This document shows positions 35,324 to 44,113 of a stretch of DNA of 64,000 nucleotides, in pieces. Made by a program: the position numbers and the translations under genes. The notes beneath the pieces are model-generated. The model was not told the DNA's origin, did no database searches, and was given only the letters and a program-made list of their open reading frames with translations. Source of the DNA: JAAXIE01 sp965263155 (GTDB taxonomy: Bacteria > Chloroflexota > Dehalococcoidia > Lucifugimonadales > JAAXIE01); the NCBI GenBank assembly GCA_965263155.1, contig OZ253586.1, positions 558,001-622,000 on the forward strand. Direction: 5' to 3'. How positions within the stretch are numbered: the stretch's first letter is position 1; each line of letters begins with the position of its first letter.

Positions 35324-35926
35324 TCAGGCTTCGTCGGGTCGGTACTGAAGCCCTTGATCCAGGGTTTCGTCCACGCCCAGCGCCACCAGTATGCGGCCTA
35401 CCACGAATTTCACCACGTCATCGATGCTCTGGGGCCGGAGGTAGAATGCCGGGTCGGGTGGGAGAACCACAGTCCCCATGCGACTCAGGGTCAGCAGATT
35501 CTCTAGGTGAGTAGCGTGCAGGGGAGTCTCCCGGGGCACCACCACTAGTTGTCTTCGCTCCTTGAGGCACACGTCAGCGGAACGTAGCAGCAGGTTGGAC
35601 GCTAGGCCGTGAGCGATGGATGCAATGCTGTTCATGCTGCAGGGCACCACCACCATGCCGCGGGTGGGGAAAGTGCCACTCGCGATAGGGGCGCGCATGT
35701 CGCTGATGGCATAGTGCCGGAAGTGGGGGTGCTCCCGCCACCGGGCTAGTTCTTCGTTGAAGGGCTGGTCCATTTCTTCGTGCCACACCAGCCGGGCGTC
35801 ATTGGAACACACAAGGATGGTGGGGATGTCGCGCAGCAGCAACTCATCGACTGTGGCCTTGGCCATGAGCGATCCACTGGCCCCTGAGATTCCCACTATT
35901 ACAGGCTTGCCATCGACGGGCATCAT
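35324..35926 (-). CDS. ubiX: UbiX-type flavin prenyltransferase
   Basis: The protein has 200 residues. The flavin-binding start is VIVGISGASGSLMA. The PCSMNSIASIAHGLASNLL block and the RRQLVVVPRETPLHATHLEN block are family signatures. UbiX attaches a dimethylallyl group to FMN and so makes the prenyl-FMN cofactor needed by UbiD. The ATG overlaps the ubiA stop (ATGA), so translation is coupled. The partner ubiD lies in the same operon. Confidence 0.95.
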   Translation of the reverse strand: MMPVDGKPVIVGISGASGSLMAKATVDELLLRDIPTILVCSNDARLVWHEEMDQPFNEELARWREHPHFRHYAISDMRAPIASGTFPTRGMVVVPCSMNSIASIAHGLASNLLLRSADVCLKERRQLVVVPRETPLHATHLENLLTLSRMGTVVLPPDPAFYLRPQSIDDVVKFVVGRILVALGVDETLDQGLQYRPDEA

Positions 35927-36810
35927 AGGACCACCGCTAGGGTGGTGAATAGCAACAGTGTCAGTGACACGATGGCATTGAGCTTGAAAGCCTTGGAGAT
36001 CCTAGTCAGGTCGTTGGATCGCACCATTGTGTGCTGGAAAGCGACTATAGCCACTGCCAAGCCCCAACCGATGAAGTAGAAGTATGACAGCCCCAACCAG
36101 AGGCCCACAGCTAGAAGGCATGAGAGGGTGAGCACATGAGAGAAGCGTGCCCACAAGATCGCTCCGGGTATGCCGATCTTCCGGGCGATGGATTGGACCC
36201 CATATCCCTTGTCGAAGTCATAGTCCAGCGTACCGTAGAAGACGTCGAACCCTCCAACCCAGAATGTGACAGCAAAGGCCAATAGTATCGCTTCAGGGTC
36301 CAAGCTGCCAGTTACGCCAATCCACGCGCCCGCAGGGGCCAGTCCATCGGCAAAACCCAAGGCGTAGTGGGCTGCCCAAGAGTGATACTTGACATAAGAA
36401 TAGCCTACCACAATGATCGCCGCCACGGGAGCTAGGGCGAACGCCAAGGTGTTCAACTGGGACGCCCCGTAGAAGAACACCCCCAGCGAGACCAGCATCA
36501 CGATCCGCATGTCCCAAGGGGTGAGCGTGCCTTGAGGCAGGTGCCTGCCCCTAGTGCGAGGGTTGGCGATGTCTTCCTTGTGGTGAATCAGCCGGTTGGC
36601 CGACATAGCCAAGGTCCGTGCCCCCGTCATGGCCACATTGATCCACAAAAACTGCTGCCACGTAGGCCAACCGTCCGCAGCTAACAGCATGCCGATGTAG
36701 CCGATAGGCAGCGCGAACATGCTCTCCTCGAACCTCACCGCTGCCAGCAGCAGATTCACCTTCGCGGGCAGGGCCAGCAACCCCGCTCGCTGCGGCCGGG
36801 CTGTGGTCAT
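35923..36810 (-). CDS. ubiA: UbiA-family polyprenyltransferase (MqnP/UbiA-like)
   Basis: The protein has 295 residues with about eight or nine membrane helices. The second Asp-rich motif is intact (LDYDFDKGYGVQSIARKIG). The first motif usually reads NRxxDxxxD followed by NPRT; here it is NRLIHHKEDIANPRTRGR, so the first Asp is replaced by His. The enzyme joins a polyprenyl chain to an aromatic acid (4-hydroxybenzoate, or 1,4-dihydroxy-6-naphthoate in the futalosine route). It starts at an ATGA overlap with the HEPN gene and ends at an ATGA overlap with ubiX. Confidence 0.9.
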   Translation of the reverse strand: MTTARPQRAGLLALPAKVNLLLAAVRFEESMFALPIGYIGMLLAADGWPTWQQFLWINVAMTGARTLAMSANRLIHHKEDIANPRTRGRHLPQGTLTPWDMRIVMLVSLGVFFYGASQLNTLAFALAPVAAIIVVGYSYVKYHSWAAHYALGFADGLAPAGAWIGVTGSLDPEAILLAFAVTFWVGGFDVFYGTLDYDFDKGYGVQSIARKIGIPGAILWARFSHVLTLSCLLAVGLWLGLSYFYFIGWGLAVAIVAFQHTMVRSNDLTRISKAFKLNAIVSLTLLLFTTLAVVL

Positions 36811-37208
36811 AGCTCATCGCCCCTAGATGGTGTCCTATCGGCATCGATGGCATCGAACAGGTGTCTCAAGGCCGGCAGGTAGTCGGGCAGCCGGCCGTAC
36901 ACTTGCTCCGCCAACTCTTCGTTGTAAGTGTGGACACTAAGGTTACGGTCTTGGGACATCCGGGCCCATAGTCTGTCGTCAGCCAAAAGGCCATAGGAGA
37001 AGGCCTGGGTGAAACAGTCTCGTGGAGAGCGGCATACAAGGCTCTGCTTCCGCAGGTGGTTCTGAATAACCTTCCACGACAACTCAAAGCACAACTCGAA
37101 CCTTTTGATGCTCGAGTCCCTCGCCATACCACTCTGGGGCTCCGCTAGCGATTCCTCCAAGCGCGCGATGGCTTGTTGGAAGTCGACGAAGCGTCGGTCA
37201 TCTTGCAT
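36807..37208 (-). CDS. hepT: HEPN-domain toxin (HepT/HI0074 family)
   Basis: The protein has 133 residues from the ATG at 37208, which has GGTGAG upstream; a GTG at 37220 is also in frame. RNLSVHTY matches the RX4HXY active-site motif of HEPN ribonuclease toxins and their nucleotidyltransferase partners. The first helices (FQQAIARLEESL) and the FELCFELSWKVIQNHL segment are typical of the HI0074 type. In characterised HepT-MntA systems the antitoxin modifies the Tyr of this motif with AMP. It overlaps the mntA stop by 11 nt, and its own TGA overlaps the ubiA ATG. It is therefore embedded in the quinone operon. Confidence 0.87.
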   Translation of the reverse strand: MQDDRRFVDFQQAIARLEESLAEPQSGMARDSSIKRFELCFELSWKVIQNHLRKQSLVCRSPRDCFTQAFSYGLLADDRLWARMSQDRNLSVHTYNEELAEQVYGRLPDYLPALRHLFDAIDADRTPSRGDEL

Positions 37209-37527
37209 ACAGCAACTCACCGCATTCCAAGATGGCTTCGCGGAACCCGTGGTCTACTGTGTGCAAGTCCACTAAGTCGATCTTACGTAAGGTCAATAGG
37301 TCGTCCACCTTTAGCGCCATGTCGGTGTATACGCCGAAATCCAGGAGTGAGCCAGTGTCGAAGGCTATGTCGAGGTCCGATACATTTAACGCCCTACCCT
37401 GAGCCCAAGAGCCGAAGAGGTAGACGCGCAGCGGCCCCTCTGGCACATGGCGTCGGATGACATCCACCACCTCTTCCACTAGGGGCTGCACGTCGCTGCG
37501 GACACCGGGAGCGATGCTCCGGTTCAC
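37198..37527 (-). CDS. mntA: MNT-type nucleotidyltransferase antitoxin (MntA family)
   Basis: The protein has 109 residues when started at the GTG at 37527, which overlaps the ubiD stop (GTGA). The frame is open further upstream inside ubiD, but those residues do not belong to the fold. VYLFGSWAQGRALNVSDLDI contains the exact GSX10DXD motif of minimal nucleotidyltransferases. MntA adds AMP to the HEPN toxin and silences it. Pairing with the HEPN gene makes this a type VII toxin-antitoxin locus by family knowledge. Confidence 0.87.
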   Translation of the reverse strand: MNRSIAPGVRSDVQPLVEEVVDVIRRHVPEGPLRVYLFGSWAQGRALNVSDLDIAFDTGSLLDFGVYTDMALKVDDLLTLRKIDLVDLHTVDHGFREAILECGELLYAR

Positions 37528-38978
37528 AGCCCGTATTCCTGCCACTTGCGGTCCACCAGTTCTTTGATGGCTTGGTCCATCACTATGTCTGGGGGCCATT
37601 CGCGTTGGCGTCCCTCCCCGGCGATTTTGTTGGTGGCGTCGATGCCCACTTTACCGCCGAACTTGGGCATGACCGAGGCGTGGTCGAGGTCGTCTATGGG
37701 ACCACTGCTGATCACCAAGTCTTGGGAGGGGTCGATGTTGTTGCAGACGCGCCAAGCCACCTCGGATATGTCGTGAACGTTCACGTTGTGGTCCACCACG
37801 ATGATGGCCTTCACCAACGCCATGAGACCCATGCCCCATAGGCCGTGCATCACCTTGCGGGCCTGTCCGGGGTATTCCTTCTTGATGGAGACGATGACCA
37901 GGTTGTGGAAGCCGCCTTCGGCGGGCATGTTCATGTCAACTACTTCAGGCAGCAGGGTGCGTATCACCGGCATGAACACCCGCTCGGTCACCTTGCCCAT
38001 CCAATAGTCCTCCATAGGTGGGCGGCCTACTATCGTCGCAGGGTAGATGGGGTCGCGGCGACGTGTGATGCAGGTTGCGTGGAATACGGGGTAGGTGTCG
38101 GGCATGGAGTAGTAGCCGGTATGGTCGCCGAAGGGTCCTTCCATGCGCTCGTCTCCGGGAGTCACGTAGCCTTCGATGACGATCTCGGCTTGGGCGGGTA
38201 CCTCCAAGTCGACGGTCTTGGCTTTCACCAGCTCTACGCCTTCCTCACGTATGAAGCCGGCCACCGCCATCTCATCCATGTCGGGGGGCATCGGAGCGCA
38301 GCCGGTCCAGATGGTGGCCGGGTCGCCGCCTAGGACGACCGCCACCTCTACCCGGTCCTGCCCCTTCTCACCGCTCACCCGGTAGTGGTGGGCCCCTACC
38401 TTGTGAGTTTGCCAGTGCATCGCGGCGGTGCGCTTGTCGTACACCTGGATGCGATACATGCCAGCGTTGCGCACCCCGGTGTCGGGGTCGCGGGTGATGA
38501 CCAAGGGCAGGGTGATGTAGCGGCCTCCATCCATAGGCCAGCACTTGAGGATGGGGAGGCTGAACAGGTCGACGTCATCTTCGGTCTGTACCACTTCCTG
38601 GCATGGGGCGTGGCTCACCACTTTGGGCTGGTACGAGGCAAGGCGGGCCAACTGGCCCAAGGCCCGCATCTTGTCCACGATGCCCTTGGGCGGTTGCTGG
38701 GCCATGGACATAAGCTGCTCCAAGCGGCCCACGAGGTCGTCCAAGTGCTCTACACCCAAGGCCCAAGCCATGCGCTGCTGAGTGCCATACAAGTTGATGA
38801 GGAGGGGTATGTCGTACCCCTCGACGTTCTCAAAAAGCAGGGCAGGGCCGTTCGACTTCACCGTCCGCTCGGCGATCTCGGTGATCTCCAACTCCCAGCT
38901 TACGGGAGCTGCGATGCGCTTGAGGTCGCCCCTACTTTCAAGGAAGGCGATGAAATCGCGGAGGTCCCTATATTTCAT
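37524..38978 (-). CDS. ubiD: UbiD-family prenyl-FMN-dependent decarboxylase
   Basis: The protein has 484 residues, the usual length. It begins MKYRDLRDFIAFLESRGDLK, a common UbiD start. The central blocks EGPFGDHTGYYS and PVFHATCITRRRDPIYPATI, and the VDHNVNVHDISEVAWRV block near the C-terminus, are family hallmarks. It decarboxylates the prenylated aromatic acid in quinone synthesis, using prenyl-FMN made by UbiX. In the futalosine menaquinone route the equivalent step is called MqnL. It lies 48 bp after the Lin0512-family gene. Confidence 0.95.
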   Translation of the reverse strand: MKYRDLRDFIAFLESRGDLKRIAAPVSWELEITEIAERTVKSNGPALLFENVEGYDIPLLINLYGTQQRMAWALGVEHLDDLVGRLEQLMSMAQQPPKGIVDKMRALGQLARLASYQPKVVSHAPCQEVVQTEDDVDLFSLPILKCWPMDGGRYITLPLVITRDPDTGVRNAGMYRIQVYDKRTAAMHWQTHKVGAHHYRVSGEKGQDRVEVAVVLGGDPATIWTGCAPMPPDMDEMAVAGFIREEGVELVKAKTVDLEVPAQAEIVIEGYVTPGDERMEGPFGDHTGYYSMPDTYPVFHATCITRRRDPIYPATIVGRPPMEDYWMGKVTERVFMPVIRTLLPEVVDMNMPAEGGFHNLVIVSIKKEYPGQARKVMHGLWGMGLMALVKAIIVVDHNVNVHDISEVAWRVCNNIDPSQDLVISSGPIDDLDHASVMPKFGGKVGIDATNKIAGEGRQREWPPDIVMDQAIKELVDRKWQEYGL

Positions 38979-39026
38979 GGTGATTCACGCCTTGGCCGCA
39001 AGCTTCATACTTTGATCTCGTGAGGT

Positions 39027-39365
39027 CTAGAGGTCCATGTAGACCACTACCGCGGCGTTAGCCATCACAGTGGCGTCGGTCCCGTCTTCGCTGGGGATCT
39101 CCAGCCCACCGTGGACCACCGTCACGGTGCCTGTGCCATGGGGGAGTACGCTGGCCACTTGGTCCTTGTCCACGGCATCAGGCTGGGGCACACCGATGGT
39201 GACCTCAACCTTCATGTCTTCCACGCTCTGGCCCACCGCCCGGGCGAACCCCAAGCTGTTGTGCCACAAGGCGTCGCGTACTGCCCGTTGGGCCGCCTTG
39301 GTGTAGTCGCGGCCGTGCAGGTCGGTGCCCAAGCCCATCTCGACCACGCATCGTCTTAGTGCCAT
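39027..39365 (-). CDS. Lin0512-family conserved hypothetical protein
   Basis: The protein has 112 residues. MALRRCVVEMGLGTDLHGRD and the following AAQRAVRDALWHNSL match the Lin0512 family as I recall it, and the chain ends in ANAAVVVYMDL, also typical. Members are small proteins of unknown function found in diverse bacteria. It is the first gene of the quinone operon, divergent from the ThDP decarboxylase genes across 137 bp. Confidence 0.75.
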   Translation of the reverse strand: MALRRCVVEMGLGTDLHGRDYTKAAQRAVRDALWHNSLGFARAVGQSVEDMKVEVTIGVPQPDAVDKDQVASVLPHGTGTVTVVHGGLEIPSEDGTDATVMANAAVVVYMDL

Positions 39366-39502
39366 TGGAACGTCTCCTAGTTCGAAGTGTCTCCATTACA
39401 CTACGGTCACAGGCGGCAAGACAAGCCGTGCGTTTTTGACATGGGAGGGCCCCGCTGCTATTCTGGCAACCGATTCGCCAGCTTTATGGAGAGCAGGTAA
39501 TT

Positions 39503-40009
39503 ATGGGTTGGGCTGAGACCATGGTGGACGCCCTCAAGGAGTCGGACACCTCCCTGATCGCCTACGTACCCGACATCAGCATCGATCGGGTCACCTCCCT
39601 GATCGCACAGGACCCCTTCTTCCATCTGGTTTCGGCAACGAGGGAAGAAGAGGCCATCGGTATTGCGGTGGGTGCCTATGCGGTAGGACGCAACGCTGCC
39701 GTATTCATGCAGTCCAGCGGCTTCGGCAACTGCGTCAATGCCCTCGCCAGCCTCTGCATACCGGCCCGCACGCCCATCCCCTTCTTCATCAACCTCCGGG
39801 GCGAGATAGGCGAGTTCAACATCGCCCAGACCGCCATGGGCAGGGCAACGCGCCCCATACTCGACACCTTCGGCATTACCAACTATACCCTCACCGACGA
39901 GAACAGGCTCGACTTGGTGCTCAAGGGCGCCATCAAGCTCTGCCACGCTGCCCGCCAGCCCGTGGCCCTCTGTATGACCCCCCTGCTTCATGGAGGCAAA
40001 CTTGCATAG
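39503..40009 (+). CDS. ThDP-dependent decarboxylase, N-terminal (pyrimidine-binding) subunit, sulfopyruvate decarboxylase alpha-like
   Basis: The protein has 168 residues and corresponds to the N-terminal third of a ThDP decarboxylase. REEEAIGIAVGAYAVGRNAA contains the catalytic glutamate region, followed by FMQSSGFGNCVNALASL. In ComD/ComE and in some phosphonopyruvate decarboxylases the N- and C-terminal ThDP domains are likewise separate or paired. The second subunit follows and overlaps by 20 nt. The substrate is probably a 2-oxoacid; sulfopyruvate or phosphonopyruvate are candidates from the family, but no sulfonate or phosphonate genes are nearby. Confidence 0.85.
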   Translation: MGWAETMVDALKESDTSLIAYVPDISIDRVTSLIAQDPFFHLVSATREEEAIGIAVGAYAVGRNAAVFMQSSGFGNCVNALASLCIPARTPIPFFINLRGEIGEFNIAQTAMGRATRPILDTFGITNYTLTDENRLDLVLKGAIKLCHAARQPVALCMTPLLHGGKLA

Positions 40010-40556
40010 GTTCGAGGCCATGCAACTGCTTATGCAGCAAGTTGACGACCAGCCCGTTGTCGCCAACTTGGGACCCACCACCGATGAGCTCTGGAACATC
40101 ATCGATCGCCCGCGCAATTTCTACACTTTCGGTTCCATGGGGCTCTGCTCCTCTGTCGCATTGGGCATGGCCCTATCCACTACCGACAAGATAGTCTCCT
40201 TCGACGGCGACGGCTCCCTGCTCATGAACCTTGGTGCCATCGCCACCATCGGCCGCGAGATGCCTAGTAATTTGGTGGTGGTCGTCTGGGATAACGAGGA
40301 GTGGGGCCAGACTGGCCACCAGTCCAGCCACACCGCCAAGGGCACCGACCTTGAGCAGGTCGCTCGCAGTTGCAGCATCCCCAAGACGGCCACAGCAGAC
40401 AACGAAGAGGACTTGGTGACGGTATTCAAGCAGGCCCTCTCTGAAGAAGGCCCCTGGTTCATAGTGGCCAAGATAGAAGAGACCGACGACGAGGTCACCT
40501 TCGCCCCCAACGAACCCGAAATGTACCTGCATCGCTTCCGCCAGACCTACCTCTAG
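39990..40556 (+). CDS. ThDP-dependent decarboxylase, C-terminal (diphosphate-binding) subunit, sulfopyruvate decarboxylase beta-like
   Basis: The protein has 188 residues. GDGSLLMNLGAIATIGRE holds the GDG start of the ThDP-binding motif, and the downstream VVVVWDNEEWG segment holds its Asn. The start may be the ATG at 39990 or the one at 40020 (MQLLMQQ); neither has a strong ribosome binding site, and coupling to the upstream gene is likely. Together with the preceding subunit it would form an alpha2beta2-type decarboxylase. Confidence 0.85.
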   Translation: MEANLHRFEAMQLLMQQVDDQPVVANLGPTTDELWNIIDRPRNFYTFGSMGLCSSVALGMALSTTDKIVSFDGDGSLLMNLGAIATIGREMPSNLVVVVWDNEEWGQTGHQSSHTAKGTDLEQVARSCSIPKTATADNEEDLVTVFKQALSEEGPWFIVAKIEETDDEVTFAPNEPEMYLHRFRQTYL

Positions 40557-40860
40557 CCGACCTCTCCAGCCAATCGCGTCCTCCCCCCTCCCATGATACC
40601 CAAGCGTTGACAGCTACGCGCTATCGCACCTAACCTCGATGCAGGCAGGGACCGGCCCCTCAAGGTCACCCCTGCCTCTCCTCTCCGCCCACTTTGCGGA
40701 AGAATCGTGGTACGACGGGAATGCGAACAAGCTGGCAAACTGACTCAGAATTATGCGCGGACAATGCGGAGACGATATTTGTTCGACGCCCTGCTGCTAT
40801 GCGACCACTGCGTTTCACACTGCGCCAAGCTGCGACAATTGCACAAATTTCACAGAAATC

Positions 40861-40887
40861 AGCTACAAACAACTTCGCCGCAGCTAC
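40861..40887 (+). repeat. AGCTAC spaced repeat, locus C (21-bp step)
   Basis: AGCTAC occurs at 40861 and 40882, separated by AAACAACTTCGCCGC. The segment around it (CAGCTACAAACAA) is identical to the minus strand at 25.4 kb, and GTAGCTGCGGCGAA (complement) is identical to 58.76 kb. Confidence 0.7.
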
Positions 40888-40996
40888 GAACGGTGTGAAA
40901 TCCCGAAGCGGCCCCAAAATGAAACAACCGTCACACAATACACCATCACCTATCTTGAGCCGCCACCCAGAAGTCGGTGCAAATGTGGTCGGCGTA

Positions 40997-41026
40997 TTGA
41001 CGGGAAGTGGGCGGAAGTTGTACCTT
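40997..41026 (+). promoter_or_regulatory. Weak candidate promoter for the tRNA-tuf operon
   Basis: TTGACG (40997-41002) and TACCTT (41021-41026) are 18 bp apart and end 50 bp before the first tRNA. The -35 box fits well and the -10 box poorly. Confidence 0.3.
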
Positions 41027-41076
41027 GATTAGTGGCCCCAACGCTCGGAGCCACTGTGATTGTGGGGGCATCAAGC

Positions 41077-41149
41077 GCCCCAGTGGCGCAATGGCAGCGC
41101 AGCCGATTTGTAATCGGCAGGTTGGTGGGTTCGAATCCCCCCTGGGGCT
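41077..41149 (+). tRNA. tRNA-Thr, anticodon TGT
   Basis: 73 nt with a full cloverleaf. The acceptor stem is GCCCCAG/CTGGGGC, the anticodon stem-loop GCCGATTTGTAATCGGC reads TGT, and the T arm contains GGTTCGAATCC. CCA is not encoded. It is the first of three tRNAs before tuf. Confidence 0.95.
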
Positions 41150-41232
41150 CTCCCCAGTGCAGGAAAGCACCGGCTCCCCGCCCTAGGCCATATTGCGCCT
41201 GAAGCGCTGTATGGCTAGACTGGTGGCCTAGG

Positions 41233-41317
41233 GGAGGGGTGGGTGAGTGGTTAAAGCCACCAGACTGTAAATCTGGCGCCCTTGCGGGCTTCGTAGGTTC
41301 GAATCCTACCCCCTCCA
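41233..41317 (+). tRNA. tRNA-Tyr, anticodon GTA
   Basis: 85 nt, with the long variable arm expected of bacterial tRNA-Tyr. The acceptor stem is GGAGGGG/CCCCTCC, the anticodon loop CTGTAAA reads GTA, and the T arm is GTAGGTTCGAATCCTAC. CCA follows at 41318-41320. Confidence 0.95.
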
Positions 41318-41347
41318 CCAAAAAATTATTTCAGGTTCCAAGGTAAC

Positions 41348-41419
41348 GCCCACATAGCTCAGAGGTAGAGCACGTTCTTGGTAAGAACGGGGTCGGCGGT
41401 TCGACTCCGCCTGTGGGCT
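41348..41419 (+). tRNA. tRNA-Thr, anticodon GGT
   Basis: 72 nt. The acceptor stem is GCCCACA/TGTGGGC, the anticodon arm CGTTCTTGGTAAGAACG reads GGT, and the T arm is GGCGGTTCGACTCCGCC. CCA is encoded at 41420-41422. tuf starts 29 nt after the tRNA body. Confidence 0.95.
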
Positions 41420-41448
41420 CCAGAGAGATTTTCAGGAGGATTTCGTAG

Positions 41449-42651
<1,203 letters not shown>

Positions 42652-42653
42652 CC

Positions 42654-42824
42654 ATGGCAAGAAAGAGTACGGAAGCTAGGATCATCGTGACTCTCGCCTG
42701 CACCACCTGTAGGGAGCGCAACTACACCAGCGAGAAGAACAGGCGCAACGACCCCCAGAGGGTTGAGTTGAGGAAGTACTGTTCGCGCTGCCGCAATCAC
42801 ACCTCTCACAGGGAAATGCGGTAA
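42654..42824 (+). CDS. rpmG: 50S ribosomal protein L33
   Basis: The protein has 56 residues. The start is MARKSTEARIIVTLACTTC, and the zinc-ribbon cysteines are at 16, 19, 43 and 46 (CTTC and CSRC), so this is the zinc-binding (C+) form of L33. The ATG lies 2 nt after the tuf stop. It is followed by secE after 4 nt. Confidence 0.95.
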   Translation: MARKSTEARIIVTLACTTCRERNYTSEKNRRNDPQRVELRKYCSRCRNHTSHREMR

Positions 42825-42828
42825 CACT

Positions 42829-43062
42829 TTGGCACGGGTGACGTCACAAGGACTGATCCGCCGCGGTGGAATTGGTCGCGGAGGCGCACTCCGCTTCTTC
42901 GCGGAGGCCTTCGGCGAACTACGCAAGTGCGTATGGCCGACTCGCGAAGAGGTGGTGCGCCTCACCGGCATCGTCATCGTCATTGCAGGCATCATTGGGT
43001 TTGCGTTGGGCGTTCTTGACTTCACATTCACGCAGACGCTCACTCGGTTCTTATTCTCCTGA
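42829..43062 (+). CDS. secE: Preprotein translocase subunit SecE
   Basis: The protein has 77 residues from a TTG start. ELRKCVWPTREEVVRLT is the conserved cytoplasmic amphipathic segment, followed by one membrane helix (IVIVIAGIIGFALGVLDF). It clamps the SecY channel. This is the short single-helix form common outside the enterobacteria. It lies between rpmG and nusG, the classical place. Confidence 0.93.
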   Translation: MARVTSQGLIRRGGIGRGGALRFFAEAFGELRKCVWPTREEVVRLTGIVIVIAGIIGFALGVLDFTFTQTLTRFLFS

Positions 43063-43102
43063 CGGGCCAGGTCCGGTTACGATACAGGTCGGAAAGGGCA
43101 TT

Positions 43103-43681
43103 ATGGCCACTAGATCCGATACAGCAGATTTGGGCGAGGGCACCGTACGGTGGTACGTCCTTCATGCATACTCAGGCCAGGAAGACCGCGTAAAGAAGAA
43201 CCTGGATCAGCGTATCCAGAGCATGGATATGCAGCACAAGATATTCCAGGTGATTGTCCCGTCCGAGGAAGAGGTTGTACTCAAGGACGGCAAGCGTCGG
43301 CCCGAGAGCCGTAAGGTGTTCCCCGGCTACGTGTTGGTCCAGATGAGTATGGAAGACGAGAGTTGGCGCGTAGTGCGTGAGACGCCAGGAGTTACTGGGT
43401 TCGTGTCTGCCCAGGAACCGGGCGACCCGCGTCCGAGGCCACTGCCTCTCCCTGATGCCGAGGTGGAGGGTATCCTTAGCCAGATTGCGACGGGAGCACC
43501 CAAGGTGAATGTGGGTCTGGAGCGAGGGGAGTCGGTGCGAATTGTCGCCGGCCCCTTCGCCGACTTCATGGGCACCATCAACAATGTGGACCCCAACAAG
43601 GGTAAGGTACGGGTGCTGGTCTCCTTCTTCGGCAGGGAGACTCCCGTGGAACTGGACTTTCTTCAGGTGGAAAAGGTGTAA
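43103..43681 (+). CDS. nusG: Transcription termination/antitermination protein NusG
   Basis: The protein has 192 residues from the ATG at 43103 (GGAAAGG upstream); the frame is open back into secE but without similarity. The NGN domain begins WYVLHAYSGQEDRVKKNL, with FPGYVLVQM and TPGVTGFV further on. The C-terminal KOW domain reads GESVRIVAGPFADFMGTI. NusG binds RNA polymerase and links it to Rho or the ribosome. Its stop is directly followed by the rplK start. Confidence 0.96.
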   Translation: MATRSDTADLGEGTVRWYVLHAYSGQEDRVKKNLDQRIQSMDMQHKIFQVIVPSEEEVVLKDGKRRPESRKVFPGYVLVQMSMEDESWRVVRETPGVTGFVSAQEPGDPRPRPLPLPDAEVEGILSQIATGAPKVNVGLERGESVRIVAGPFADFMGTINNVDPNKGKVRVLVSFFGRETPVELDFLQVEKV

Positions 43682-44110
43682 ATGGCCAAGAAAGTACGGG
43701 CTATCGTCAAGCTGCAACTACAAGCGGGCAAGGCCACTCCGGCCCCGCCGGTGGGCCCCGCCTTGGGCCAGCATGGCGTCAACATAATGGCCTTCGTCAA
43801 GGAATATAACGAGAAGACAGCGAGCCAGTCGGGCACAGTGGTGCCGGTGCACATAACCGTCTTTGAAGACCGCTCGTTCACATTCGCGACCCGCACTCCT
43901 CCCGCTGCCGAGCTGCTGCGTCATGCAGCTGGCGTGGAGAAGGGTGGCGACCGTCCCGGCTTTGCCCCGGCGGGCGCCGTCCCTCGCTCTGCTTTGCGAA
44001 CTATTGCAGAGTTGAAGCTGCGGGACTTGAACGCATCCTCGGTCGACGGGGCCATGAAAATCATCGAAGGCACTGCCCGTAGCATGGGCATTGAGATAGC
44101 AGAGGAATAG
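43682..44110 (+). CDS. rplK: 50S ribosomal protein L11
   Basis: The protein has 142 residues. The start MAKKVRAIVKLQLQAGKA and the block PPVGPALGQHGVNIM are characteristic, and the C-terminal RNA-binding domain ends in GTARSMGIEI. It is part of the GTPase-associated centre of the large subunit. It follows the nusG stop with no gap and precedes rplA by 3 nt. Confidence 0.97.
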   Translation: MAKKVRAIVKLQLQAGKATPAPPVGPALGQHGVNIMAFVKEYNEKTASQSGTVVPVHITVFEDRSFTFATRTPPAAELLRHAAGVEKGGDRPGFAPAGAVPRSALRTIAELKLRDLNASSVDGAMKIIEGTARSMGIEIAEE

Positions 44111-44113
44111 ACC

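Larger units (their letters stand above)
40557..41076. other. Intergenic region upstream of the tRNA-tuf operon, no gene seen
   Basis: About 520 bp, with a stretch (40690-40990) richer in A/T than the surroundings. It holds AGCTAC hexamers at 40612, 40861 and 40882 and several TTTCACA or GTGTGAAAT words (for example near 40815 and 40893). Short open frames exist on both strands, but none has coding character. A promoter for the tRNA operon must lie near the right end. Confidence 0.6.

Noticed and set aside
37528..37599. Longer N-terminus of MntA reaching into ubiD
   Set aside because: The extra residues do not belong to the nucleotidyltransferase fold, and the GTG overlapping the ubiD stop gives a standard coupled start.
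40690..40940. Small RNA or short peptide genes in the A/T-rich gap before the tRNAs
   Set aside because: No terminator, promoter or stable hairpin stands out, and the short frames lack coding character; only the AGCTAC-type repeats are supported.
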